From Candidatus Glassiibacteriota bacterium (lineage in GTDB: Bacteria > Gemmatimonadota > Glassbacteria > GWA2-58-10), in NCBI GenBank assembly GCA_016934095.1, contig JAFGTO010000267.1, positions 1 to 12,887 on the forward strand: a stretch of DNA of 12,887 nucleotides, written 5' to 3'. The stretch's first letter is position 1. Every line of letters begins with the position of its first letter. The position numbers and the translations under genes were made by a program. The notes under the pieces were generated by a model. The model did not search any database. It was not told the origin of the DNA and worked only from the letters and a program-made list of their open reading frames with translations. Positions 1-7,106 of this stretch are shown one piece after another.

Positions 1-1
1 G

Positions 2-46
2 ACCCCGGGTGTCTTCGCCGCATGGAAACCGCGGCCCTCGGGTTAA
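2..46 (+). CDS. Possible 3' end of an upstream gene (fragment)
   Basis: Reading frame 2 is open from the window edge and ends at a TAA at 44-46, giving the short C-terminal peptide TPGVFAAWKPRPSG. Third codon positions are mostly G or C, as in the real genes here, and the stop lies 14 bases before an in-frame ATG (61) of the HEAT-repeat gene, which would be normal operon spacing. Fourteen residues are too few to recognise a family. The competing reading is that frame 1, also open to the edge, is the true coding frame and this is a shadow. Confidence 0.25.
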   Translation, partial: TPGVFAAWKPRPSG

Positions 47-975
47 GCTCTCCCGGGGTGATGGAAAACTTTGTCAGGTCGGTCGAGAGTGAATTCGCCG
101 GCGAGCGCCCGGCCCGTCAGGCCCAGGTAAGCCGTCCCGCACTCCCGGAGCGCGATTTCGACCCCACAGTCCTGGCCTACCTCTCCAGCGACCGGGTGGT
201 GGCCTACGCCTTAAAAGCTACCGGGGGCAAATCGCCGGAAGAGCTTGCGGGCAGCCCGGTTATCGAAACTCTGCGCTATTTTGCGGATGGCTACCTGGTG
301 AGCGGAAGCTGGAGGGTGCGCAACAACGGGGTGAAACTGGTCGGGATTCTCAGGTACGGCCAGCGCAGGGACCTGCTGCTGTCCCTGGTTGCCGACCGCA
401 GCCCGGCACCCCTGATCAAGAGATTGCTCGGGGCGGACTTTAGGCAGGTGGGATTCATCCGCCGCAACGCCCTGGTCGCCCTGGGCCGGCTGGAGCTCTG
501 GGATGACCGCCTGGGCGAGGTGCTGGCCGGGGTGCTGCAGAACGACCCGTACTTCGAGAGCCGCTCTGCTGCGGCCGGGGTAATCCTGGCCCTGCGGGCC
601 AAGATCGGGGCCAGCCCGGAGCTTGCCCGCGCCCTGGAAAAAAACCTAGGCCACCGCTCTCCGGAGGTGCGCTGGAAATCTCTCGAGGCCTTGGGCGCGG
701 TAACCCCTGACCCGAAACTGACCGCCAACCTGGACCGTTTCCTCTTCCATCCCAACTGGCGCATCCGTCAGGCCCTGGCCATGGCGGTCGGCCACCTGGT
801 CGAGCGTGGCCTGGTCCATCCGGGAGACCCGCTGATCAGGCAGGTGGAGAGCATTATCCCCACCTGCACGGACTTCATTCCCACTTTCCCCCTCAAGCGG
901 GAGCTCGTGCGCATGCACCGCCTGGGCCGGGGCGGCAGCGGGGAGAACACAACCCACGGGGAATCCCGACCATGA
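22..975 (+). CDS. HEAT-repeat protein, translationally coupled to mraY
   Basis: A soluble, probably cytoplasmic alpha-solenoid protein of up to 317 residues; no catalytic motif is visible, so a scaffold or protein-binding role is inferred. At least four HEAT-like helix pairs follow one another, at about residues 97-126, 145-175, 178-209 and 212-243, with a fifth at about 244-265. They carry the usual pattern of Arg/Asn-Ala-Leu on the first helix, for example RRNALVALGRL, EVRWKSLEALG and WRIRQALAMAVG. There is no signal peptide. The first 45 residues are low in predicted structure. The start is uncertain: ATG 22 is used here, ATG 61 (MENFVRSVES) looks more protein-like, and the frame is open to the window edge. 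The stop TGA at 973-975 shares bases with the mraY ATG (ATGA overlap), which implies co-translation. I do not recognise a named family. Confidence 0.75.
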   Translation: METAALGLSSPGVMENFVRSVESEFAGERPARQAQVSRPALPERDFDPTVLAYLSSDRVVAYALKATGGKSPEELAGSPVIETLRYFADGYLVSGSWRVRNNGVKLVGILRYGQRRDLLLSLVADRSPAPLIKRLLGADFRQVGFIRRNALVALGRLELWDDRLGEVLAGVLQNDPYFESRSAAAGVILALRAKIGASPELARALEKNLGHRSPEVRWKSLEALGAVTPDPKLTANLDRFLFHPNWRIRQALAMAVGHLVERGLVHPGDPLIRQVESIIPTCTDFIPTFPLKRELVRMHRLGRGGSGENTTHGESRP

Positions 976-2126
976 TCTACTTTCTCTGCAAGAACCTGCT
1001 CCTGCCCCTGGGCGGCCCGGACTGGCTCCGTCTCGCCAGCTACCTGACAGTCCGCTCGATAGCCGCGGCGATCACCGCTTTCTGCCTGATACTGTTTTTC
1101 GGAGACCGGCTGATCCGCATGCTTTACCGGCACGGCGCCCGGGACACGGTCTTCGATTACGGGCTGATGGACCCTGAAAGCAAGCGCGGCACTCCCACCA
1201 TGGGCGGGGTGATGATTGTGGGGGCGCTGCTGGTGGCGATCCTCTCCTGGAGCGACCTCACCAACCGCTTTGTCCAGATGATGCTGGCGGCCATGCTCTG
1301 TTTCGGCGGCATCGGCTTTGTGGACGATTACCTGAAAATAAAACACCAGGACAGCCGCCGGGGCATGAGCCAGCTCACCAAGCTAGGCCTGCAGACAGTC
1401 TTCGCCCTGGGTTTCATGCTGGTCTACCTCTCCGCGGAGCTGACACCGCTGACCCCGGACAAGGTGATCCTGCTCAAGGGTGCCGCCTCAGCCACCCCGG
1501 AAAATTACAAGTTCTGTCTCCAGCTCCCCTTCTATAAGTACCCGGTGCTGAACCTTTCCTGGTTTTACCTGCCGTTCGGGATATTCGTCATCCTGGCGAT
1601 CAGCAACTCAGTGAATTTTGCGGATGGTCTGGATGGGCTGGCTATCGTGCCGGCCTCGCTGACCGCCGGAGTGTTCGGGGTGTTCGCTTACATCATCGGC
1701 AACTACAAGCACTCGGACCAGCTGCTGTTCACCCACCTGGTGGGCAGCGGCGAGCTGACTATCATCCTGGCGGCCCTGGTGGGCGCAGGGCTCGGGTTCC
1801 TCTGGTTCAACGCCTATCCGGCGCAGATCTTCATGGGCGATACCGGCTCCATGGCCCTGGGGGGGATCCTGGCCGCTGCGGCGATCCTGATCAAGCAGGA
1901 GTTCCTCTTCCTGCTCGCCGGCGGCATCTTCGTGCTGGAGGGGGCCTCGGTGCTGATCCAGGAAAAAATCGGCATCGCCAGGCTGGGCCGCAGGATTTTC
2001 CACCGGGCCCCGATCCACCATAACTACCAGCACCTGGGTATCTCCGAGACCAAGGTAGTGGTGCGCTTCTGGATCGTGGGCATCATCATGATGCTGCTGA
2101 GCCTGGCCACGATAAAAATCAGGTGA
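972..2126 (+). CDS. mraY: Phospho-N-acetylmuramoyl-pentapeptide-transferase (MraY)
   Basis: Integral membrane enzyme that transfers phospho-MurNAc-pentapeptide from UDP to undecaprenyl phosphate, making lipid I, the first membrane step of peptidoglycan synthesis. All core motifs are present: KRGTPTMGG (71-79), the Asp pair in FVDDYLK (D118, D119), NFADGLDGLA (215-224), FMGDTGS with D290, and the cytoplasmic RAPIHHN loop (345-351). About ten membrane segments are visible. At 384 residues it is somewhat longer than the roughly 360 typical of Escherichia coli; the surplus lies in a loop at about 154-196, before the NFADGLDG motif, as I recall for Bacteroidota-type enzymes. The third residue of the usual HHH motif is Asn (N351). 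It starts inside the stop of the HEAT-repeat gene. No murF, murD or ftsW follows, so it lies outside a standard dcw cluster. The identification is firm. Confidence 0.97.
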   Translation: MIYFLCKNLLLPLGGPDWLRLASYLTVRSIAAAITAFCLILFFGDRLIRMLYRHGARDTVFDYGLMDPESKRGTPTMGGVMIVGALLVAILSWSDLTNRFVQMMLAAMLCFGGIGFVDDYLKIKHQDSRRGMSQLTKLGLQTVFALGFMLVYLSAELTPLTPDKVILLKGAASATPENYKFCLQLPFYKYPVLNLSWFYLPFGIFVILAISNSVNFADGLDGLAIVPASLTAGVFGVFAYIIGNYKHSDQLLFTHLVGSGELTIILAALVGAGLGFLWFNAYPAQIFMGDTGSMALGGILAAAAILIKQEFLFLLAGGIFVLEGASVLIQEKIGIARLGRRIFHRAPIHHNYQHLGISETKVVVRFWIVGIIMMLLSLATIKIR

Positions 2127-2237
2127 GGCTCATCTCTTTCCGGTCCTCAGGTGGCTTGTCCCGGCTTTTTTGCCTGTGCCTGTCCGCCTGGTCAGCTTTT
2201 TCATGCAGCCTGTCGGCGGCAGTGGGAAAACTCCCCT

Positions 2238-3710
2238 ATGGCTACCCCTTCCATCCGCTCCCTGGTCCGTGAGACCGCAGTCTACGGGATGAGCACCGTC
2301 ATCGCCCGCAGCATGGGCCTGATCCTGCTGCCGGTGCTGACCAACCTGCTGCTGCCCGAGGAGTACGGCCACCTCAAGCTGACTTACACCCTGGTGGCTT
2401 TCCTGCAGCTTTTTTTCATTTTCGGCATGGGCAGTTCCCTGGTCCGCTACCTGATCGGGGCCAAAGACAAAGTAGAGATGTTCAGCACCCATTTCTGGCC
2501 GCTGCTGGCGGTGAGCACGGTGGGCGCCGTGGCGGTCTGGCTGGGCGCAGAACCGATCGCCGCCGCGTATTTCGCCGAGCCGCTCCCCGGCGACAGCAGC
2601 CTGGTCGCCCTGGCGGGGGCGCTGCTCTGGCTGGACTCGGTAAATACCCTGGCCTACAGCTACCTGCGGGCCGAGAACCGTCCTTTCATGTTCATGGCCG
2701 GGATCCTGAGCTCCATTGCGGTTTACGGCACCCTGGCGGTCTACCTGCTGGCCTGGCGCTCGGCCGGCATGTCCGGTGTCCTGGCGGCCAACATCGCCGG
2801 CTCGGCCACCGCGGTGATCATCTTCCTGCCCATCTTTCTCAGGATGCTCCGCCCGGTATTCAACCGCAAAGCTTTCACCGTTTATTTCTCTTTCGGCTTC
2901 CCGATCATTTTCAGCGGCCTGGGCAAGATCGTGCTCGACATGGCCGCCCGCATCATCCTGGACCGGCTCAAGGGCGCCCAGGTAGTGGCCTTTTTCAGCA
3001 CGGGCTACCAGTTGGCAGCCGTTGCCAACCTGGCAGTGGCCGCCTTCACCCTGGCCTGGAAACCTTTCCTGGTGCGCGCCGCGGACAGTCCCGACTCCGG
3101 GAGGGTGTACGCCCGGGTGATGACTTTCAGCATGGTCATCCTCTGCGGCCTGTTCCTGGCTGTCTCCCTTTTCGCCGATGACTTGGTGCGGCTCAGCTTC
3201 TTCGGCTACCGCCTGATCCACCAGGATTACTGGGAGGGCTTGAAAGTGATCCCGCCGGTGATGGCCAGCTACATCCTGTTCGGGGCCTACATCAACTTTA
3301 CCGTGGGCTGCGACCTCACCGGCCGCACGCGCTACTATGCCTGGACCACCGGGGCTGCGGCGGTTTTCAACGTGGCGGCGAACCTGGTGCTCATCCCGGC
3401 CTGGGGCATGATGGGCGCTGCCTGGGCCACGCTCTTCTCCTACCTGATACAGGCGGTGTCCCTCTACTTCCTGGTCCGCAGGATCTACCCTGTCCGCTAC
3501 GAATGGGGAAAACTGGCCGGCCTGGGTTTCATTACCGCGGGGTGTTACTCCGCAGCCCGGCTGGCAGGGCCCTCGCCCTGGCTGGAGGGGCTGTTCGTGC
3601 TCATTTTCACCGCGCTGCTGTTCGCCGCCCGCATCCTGGACCCGGGGGTGCTCCGGGCGCTCCGCTCCACCCTCCCCGGGGTAAAAAACAAACAGGATGA
3701 TGGGCGCTAA
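2238..3710 (+). CDS. Polysaccharide/oligosaccharide flippase, Wzx-like (MOP superfamily)
   Basis: Multi-spanning inner-membrane protein of 490 residues expected to flip an undecaprenyl-linked oligosaccharide across the membrane. The N-terminus (IRSLVRETAVYGMSTVIARS, then LLPVLTNLLLPEEYGHL) has the typical Wzx/RfbX form, followed by about 12-14 hydrophobic segments and a C-terminal half of the polysaccharide-synthesis type. ATG 2238 is preferred over the in-frame GTG at 2151: the extra 29 residues are Cys/Pro-rich and unlike a flippase N-terminus. The ribosome binding site is poor (GTGGGA about ten bases upstream), partly inside a small GGGA/TCCC hairpin at 2224-2235. It lies 111 nt after mraY on the same strand, so co-transcription is possible but not shown. 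MurJ is a relative, but the N-terminal motifs here are not those of MurJ, so lipid II flipping should not be assumed from the neighbouring mraY. Confidence 0.88.
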   Translation: MATPSIRSLVRETAVYGMSTVIARSMGLILLPVLTNLLLPEEYGHLKLTYTLVAFLQLFFIFGMGSSLVRYLIGAKDKVEMFSTHFWPLLAVSTVGAVAVWLGAEPIAAAYFAEPLPGDSSLVALAGALLWLDSVNTLAYSYLRAENRPFMFMAGILSSIAVYGTLAVYLLAWRSAGMSGVLAANIAGSATAVIIFLPIFLRMLRPVFNRKAFTVYFSFGFPIIFSGLGKIVLDMAARIILDRLKGAQVVAFFSTGYQLAAVANLAVAAFTLAWKPFLVRAADSPDSGRVYARVMTFSMVILCGLFLAVSLFADDLVRLSFFGYRLIHQDYWEGLKVIPPVMASYILFGAYINFTVGCDLTGRTRYYAWTTGAAAVFNVAANLVLIPAWGMMGAAWATLFSYLIQAVSLYFLVRRIYPVRYEWGKLAGLGFITAGCYSAARLAGPSPWLEGLFVLIFTALLFAARILDPGVLRALRSTLPGVKNKQDDGR

Positions 3711-3765
3711 AGCCCCACTTTCGCCGGGGCGGAATGCCGGAGACGGGCAAGGTCGCAGGGGAACA

Positions 3766-3794
3766 TTGAAAAAAGTGCCGCCGAGAGGTATTAT
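3766..3794 (+). promoter_or_regulatory. Sigma70-type promoter of the HDOD gene
   Basis: TTGAAA at 3766-3771 (5 of 6 to the -35 consensus) and TATTAT at 3789-3794 (5 of 6 to the -10 consensus) are separated by exactly 17 bases. Transcription would begin near 3801, leaving a leader of about 43 bases before the ATG at 3844, with a GGGTGAG ribosome binding site just upstream of it. The site is in an AT-richer patch of a GC-rich region. It implies that the HDOD gene has its own promoter and does not depend on the mraY-flippase transcript. Confidence 0.65.
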
Positions 3795-3843
3795 TGAAGG
3801 GAACGGCGCACCTCATTAAACACCATCGAGCGGGGGTGAGACA

Positions 3844-4719
3844 ATGGAAAACAACCATACCGAGAAGCTCACGGAGATAATCAGCCTGGTCAACGATTCC
3901 AGCATCGCCTCGATCAAAGAGGTGGTAGGTGAGATACTCAGGGCTTTAAGGGATATAAAGACCGGTGCCGGCGACCTGAAAGAGATCATCGAAAAAGATC
4001 CGCCGCTCTGCGCCAAGCTGCTGAAAAGGGCCAACTCCGCCTATTACGGTTATCCCCGGACCATCAGCGACATCCAGGAGGCCGTTGTCTGCCTGGGGTT
4101 CGATGAGGTCAAGTCGCTGGCGCTGAACCAGAAGGCCTGCGACCTTTTCGATGAAGACACGGTCTTCGAGGGTTTTTCCAGGTGGTTCCTCTGGAAACAC
4201 AGCGTGGCGGTGGCCCTGTGCTGTAAGAAGATCTACCGGAAGATCTTCCACCAGCCCGGAGATGATCTCTACGTGGCCGGGCTGCTGCACGACATCGGGA
4301 TAATCGTCGAGGACCAGTTCTTCGACTACCAGTTCAAGTCGGCCCTGAAAAAAGCCGCCGAGGAAAACCTCAACCTCTACGATGCCGAGCGGGAATTCCT
4401 CTCTGTCGACCACGCTGAAATCGGCCGGGCGATCATGTTGAACTGGGACTTTCCGGATGAGATGACCATGGCCATCGGCTACCATCACCGGCCCTACCTC
4501 CTCAAGGACAAGGAGGTTGAGCGGGAGGTGCTGACCCTCTGTGTGGCCAACCGTCTCTGCCACAAGCAGAATATCGGTTACATCGATGCCCCTCACGTGG
4601 ATGATACCCTGCTCAGGGACAGCATCGCCCGGTTGAAGATCTCCGAAGAAGACCTGCAGCCCGTGGTGGAGGAGCTGAACCAGGAGATAATAAAAATGGA
4701 AAAGATGAAGTGGCTCTGA
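3844..4719 (+). CDS. HDOD domain signalling protein
   Basis: Single-domain HDOD protein of 291 residues, cytoplasmic. The HDOD hallmark is clear: DPPLCAKLLKRANSAYYG (52-69) followed by ISDIQEAVVCLGFDEVKSLAL (74-94). The second half retains most HD-type metal ligands: H119, HD at 149-150 (LLHDIG), H190 (DHAEIG) and HH at 214-215 (IGYHHRP), while the final ligand position has N236 instead of the usual Asp. Family members act in signal transduction, often as protein-interaction or regulatory modules controlling motility, stress or RNase function; catalysis is usually absent or unproven. No fused receiver, kinase or GGDEF domain is present. It stands alone between the flippase and the SGNH gene with its own promoter. 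The specific role cannot be told from sequence. The ATG at 3844 has a good ribosome binding site (GGGTGAG). Confidence 0.93.
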   Translation: MENNHTEKLTEIISLVNDSSIASIKEVVGEILRALRDIKTGAGDLKEIIEKDPPLCAKLLKRANSAYYGYPRTISDIQEAVVCLGFDEVKSLALNQKACDLFDEDTVFEGFSRWFLWKHSVAVALCCKKIYRKIFHQPGDDLYVAGLLHDIGIIVEDQFFDYQFKSALKKAAEENLNLYDAEREFLSVDHAEIGRAIMLNWDFPDEMTMAIGYHHRPYLLKDKEVEREVLTLCVANRLCHKQNIGYIDAPHVDDTLLRDSIARLKISEEDLQPVVEELNQEIIKMEKMKWL

Positions 4720-4742
4720 CCGTGGAAACAAGGGCCGGGAGT

Positions 4743-4776
4743 GCCGTTACCAAACGGCGGCGGCCGGTTGCCCGGC
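4743..4776. terminator. Two tandem GC hairpins after the HDOD gene
   Basis: GCCGTT (4743-4748) pairs with AACGGC (4753-4758) around ACCA, and GCCGG (4763-4767) pairs with CCGGC (4772-4776) around TTGC. They start 24 bases after the HDOD stop. Neither is followed closely by a T run, so this is at best an atypical or Rho-assisted terminator, or a structure stabilising the 3' end of the message. Confidence 0.3.
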
Positions 4777-4818
4777 AGCATGACAGCCGTAAGCGACCGT
4801 TCGTTCCGTGCCGCATCA

Positions 4819-4846
4819 TTGATCTGCCTTTTTTCGTACTTATTTT
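4819..4846 (+). promoter_or_regulatory. Weak candidate promoter for the SGNH/beta-helix unit
   Basis: TTGATC (4819-4824) and TATTTT (4841-4846) are 16 bases apart, each matching 4 of 6 consensus positions, in an AT-rich stretch just before the gene at 4878. The match is modest and the T runs here could produce it by chance. Confidence 0.25.
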
Positions 4847-4877
4847 TTTAACCCCTAACCTTTAAGAGAGGTTGAAG

Positions 4878-5681
4878 ATGAGCCGACTTTCCGGATCTTT
4901 TCTTGCTTTCACTGTCCTGTGTTGTACTATAGCCGTCAATTCCACCTGCAGCGGTAAACCTGAGCAGCCAGGCCGGGACCCTGCCGCCCGGCCGGTTAAA
5001 ACAATCTTTCTCCACCACAGCACGGGGAACAATATCTGGAAAGGCGGAGTACCGCAGTGGTTCGAAAACTACAACTCCGGGAACGGTACCGACTACCGGG
5101 TCGAGGAGCGGGCTTACCCCTCAGGCGAGCCTTACCCCTGGAAAAACTACCCGTACGATTACTGGAACATCTGGGTCGAACATGCGGGTCAAGAGCCGTT
5201 CATGGAAGAACCCACCCTGGAGATCCTCTGCGGGCAATACGATGTGATCGTATTCAAGCACTGCTACCCGGTGAGCAACATCCTCGAGGACACCGGCACC
5301 CCGGACATCGCCTCCGAGGACAAGCGTATCGAGAACTACAAGCTGCAGTACGAGGCCCTGAAAACCAAGCTGCGCTCCTTTCCGGAAAAGAAATTCATCG
5401 TCTGGACCGGTGCCGCGCTGGTCCGGGACAACACTACCGAGGAAAAGGCCCTCCGGGCCGGGGAGTTTTTTGATTGGGTCGTAAAGGTATGGGATGAGCC
5501 GGGCGACAATATTTTCATCTGGGACTTATACCAGTTGGAGACAGAGGGCGGCCTGTACCTCAAGAACGAATACGCCGAGGCCCCGGACAACTCGCATCCC
5601 AACAGCGCTTTTTCACAGCAGGCCGCTCCTCTGTTCGCCCGGAGGATAGTCGATGTAATCGAAGGCCGTGGAGACAACTGA
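4878..5681 (+). CDS. Exported SGNH-hydrolase-like protein
   Basis: A 267-residue exported protein with an SGNH/GDSL-esterase-like layout. The N-terminus has a hydrophobic signal (about residues 5-20) with Cys at 15, 16 and 24. C24 could be lipidated, but Asn at -3 makes the lipobox poor. Block I is the atypical FLHHSTGNN with S48 as candidate nucleophile in place of GDS. YDVIVFKHCYP (121-131) and FIVWTGAAL (173-181) form central strands, and DNSHPN (237-242) supplies the D237/H240 pair of block V. Such proteins commonly deacylate carbohydrates; the substrate here is unknown. The ATG at 4878 sits 7 bases after AGAGAGG, which decides it over the TTG at 4872. The beta-helix gene begins 26 bases downstream, so the two are probably co-expressed and may act on the same polysaccharide. 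The fold assignment is probable and the activity is inferred. Confidence 0.75.
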   Translation: MSRLSGSFLAFTVLCCTIAVNSTCSGKPEQPGRDPAARPVKTIFLHHSTGNNIWKGGVPQWFENYNSGNGTDYRVEERAYPSGEPYPWKNYPYDYWNIWVEHAGQEPFMEEPTLEILCGQYDVIVFKHCYPVSNILEDTGTPDIASEDKRIENYKLQYEALKTKLRSFPEKKFIVWTGAALVRDNTTEEKALRAGEFFDWVVKVWDEPGDNIFIWDLYQLETEGGLYLKNEYAEAPDNSHPNSAFSQQAAPLFARRIVDVIEGRGDN

Positions 5682-5695
5682 AGCCTTAACTTTCA

Positions 5696-5702
5696 AGGAG
5701 GT
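5696..5702 (+). promoter_or_regulatory. Strong ribosome binding site fixing a GTG start
   Basis: AAGGAGG lies 5 bases before GTG 5708. The nearby ATG at 5712 is in another frame, and GTG is the only start that gives the signal peptide, so the gene uses GTG. Confidence 0.8.
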
Positions 5703-5707
5703 AGTTA

Positions 5708-7009
5708 GTGAATGCGACATTTCATTGCGCCTGCGGCCTGGCGGCGCTCCTGCCGGTACTGATAGCTGTCGCCTGCTGCGGCGGTGCTCCCCGGGGAGAT
5801 AAGGCTGCAGCGCCGCGCACTGTCGCCGTGGCCCAGTCCGGGCAAGCCGATGTGCTCGGCTCGGACAGCAAGGCACTGCAGCAAGCCGCGGACATGCTCA
5901 AACCGGGAGATACGCTGTCCATCGGGCCGGGCACCTACCTGATGGAAAACGCCCTCTATATCAGGGTATCGGATGTGGTGGTACGCGGCGCCGCGGGGGG
6001 CAAAACCATCCTTTTCAAGGGCCCGGGAGTGAAAAGCCTGCTGGTGGATGACGCCGGCTACGGTATCTCCGACCTGGCGGTGGCCGAGCCTGAAAAGTTC
6101 AAGGTCGGCATGGGAGTGTCGGTGCTGGACAACAATAACCAGGACGGCTGGGCGGTCTCGGTTACCACGGTCGCTGCGATCGACGGCGACACCCTGCGTA
6201 TCGACCCCATGACCCTGCGCGACTACGATATCGAGACCGGCGAGGGCTGGGTGCAGAACACCTTCCCCATCCTGGCCGGCATCGATGTCAGCGGGGTAAC
6301 CTTCGAGGACATCGTGGTGGATGGCAACCGCGGGGAGAACTTCTACATGAACGGCTGCCGGGGCGGGGCGATCTACCTCTACCTGGCCAAAGACTGCCTG
6401 ATCAAGAACTGCGTGGCGCGCAATTTCAACGGGGATGGGATCAGCTTCCAGATCACCGAGCGGGTGAAAGTGCTAGGCTGTGAAACCTACGGCATGTCCG
6501 GCCTGGGGCTGCACCCGGGCACCGGCAGCCCATATGCAGAAATCAGGGACTGCCACACCCACGACAACGACCAGGACGGGCTGTTCCTCTGCTGGCGGGT
6601 CAAGCACGGGGTGTTCGCCGACAACCTGATCGAGAACAACCACAGGCACGGTATCTCGGTGGGACACAAGGACTCCGACAACCTGTTTACCGGCAACACG
6701 GTCAGGGGCAACCGGGTGCACGGGGTCTATTTCCGCAGTGAGACTTACAAGAACAGCGGGCACCGCTGTGTCTTCCGCGGGAACACGGTGATGGATAACG
6801 GCAGCGCCGGTGAAGGCTGCGGGTTCTACCTCGAGCCGTTCGCCGAGGGCATCGTGATCGAAAACAACAAGATAGCGGATACCCGCTCCGGGGCCGAGCG
6901 CACCCAGCGCTACGGGGTCTACCGGGCGCGCGGTGCAGGAAAGGTCGCTCTGACGGGCAACGAGATCCAGGGCAACATCGAGGGCGACTACCTCGATGAG
7001 AACAAGTAG
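5708..7009 (+). CDS. Right-handed parallel beta-helix lipoprotein
   Basis: A 433-residue exported protein. A hydrophobic signal (about residues 9-22) ends in AVACC, so C23 or C24 is a probable lipidation site. The region KALQQAADMLKPGDTLSIGP (55-74) is the usual entry into a pectate-lyase-like beta-helix. From about 190 to 425 the chain is a run of helix turns, many with the pattern of a small residue, hydrophobic alternation and NxI/NxV/CxV ladders: DCLIKNCVARNFNGDGISFQ, DNLIENNHRHGISVG, NTVRGNRVHGVYF, ENNKIADTRSG, GNEIQGN. This matches the periplasmic copper-binding/NosD-like and polysaccharide lyase or epimerase beta-helix families. No specific catalytic triad can be assigned, so lyase, epimerase, glycosidase or non-catalytic binding are all open. 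It follows the SGNH gene by 26 bases and ends before a strong terminator. Confidence 0.87.
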   Translation: MNATFHCACGLAALLPVLIAVACCGGAPRGDKAAAPRTVAVAQSGQADVLGSDSKALQQAADMLKPGDTLSIGPGTYLMENALYIRVSDVVVRGAAGGKTILFKGPGVKSLLVDDAGYGISDLAVAEPEKFKVGMGVSVLDNNNQDGWAVSVTTVAAIDGDTLRIDPMTLRDYDIETGEGWVQNTFPILAGIDVSGVTFEDIVVDGNRGENFYMNGCRGGAIYLYLAKDCLIKNCVARNFNGDGISFQITERVKVLGCETYGMSGLGLHPGTGSPYAEIRDCHTHDNDQDGLFLCWRVKHGVFADNLIENNHRHGISVGHKDSDNLFTGNTVRGNRVHGVYFRSETYKNSGHRCVFRGNTVMDNGSAGEGCGFYLEPFAEGIVIENNKIADTRSGAERTQRYGVYRARGAGKVALTGNEIQGNIEGDYLDENK

Positions 7010-7040
7010 CGCAAGGCTTGCAGCCTGAGCCACAGCGAAA

Positions 7041-7077
7041 AAGGGGCGGCCCGTGGGGGCCGCCCCTTGGTTTTTTT
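7041..7077. terminator. Strong intrinsic terminator, probably bidirectional
   Basis: A perfect 12-bp stem (7041-7052 with 7057-7068) around the loop GTGG is followed after two bases by seven T (7071-7077), terminating the plus-strand beta-helix gene 32 bases after its stop. Five A at 7038-7042 give a short T run on the minus strand, so it can also terminate the convergent dockerin gene ending at 7107. Confidence 0.92.
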
Positions 7078-7106
7078 ACCGGATACCCCCTTGCCCGCCG
7101 GATACA

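Noticed and set aside
2130..3221. Long minus-strand open frame (363 residues) opposite the flippase gene
   Set aside because: The translation is rich in His, Gln, Glu and Gly with no domain, which is typical of the antisense of a GC-rich membrane-protein gene; the plus-strand frame has clear Wzx features.
2238..3710. Flippase as a MurJ lipid II flippase because it follows mraY
   Set aside because: The N-terminal motifs are of the Wzx/RfbX type and not those of MurJ; adjacency alone is not enough.
3712..3730. GCCCC/GGGGC hairpin just after the flippase gene as a terminator
   Set aside because: Only five base pairs, a nine-base loop and no T run.
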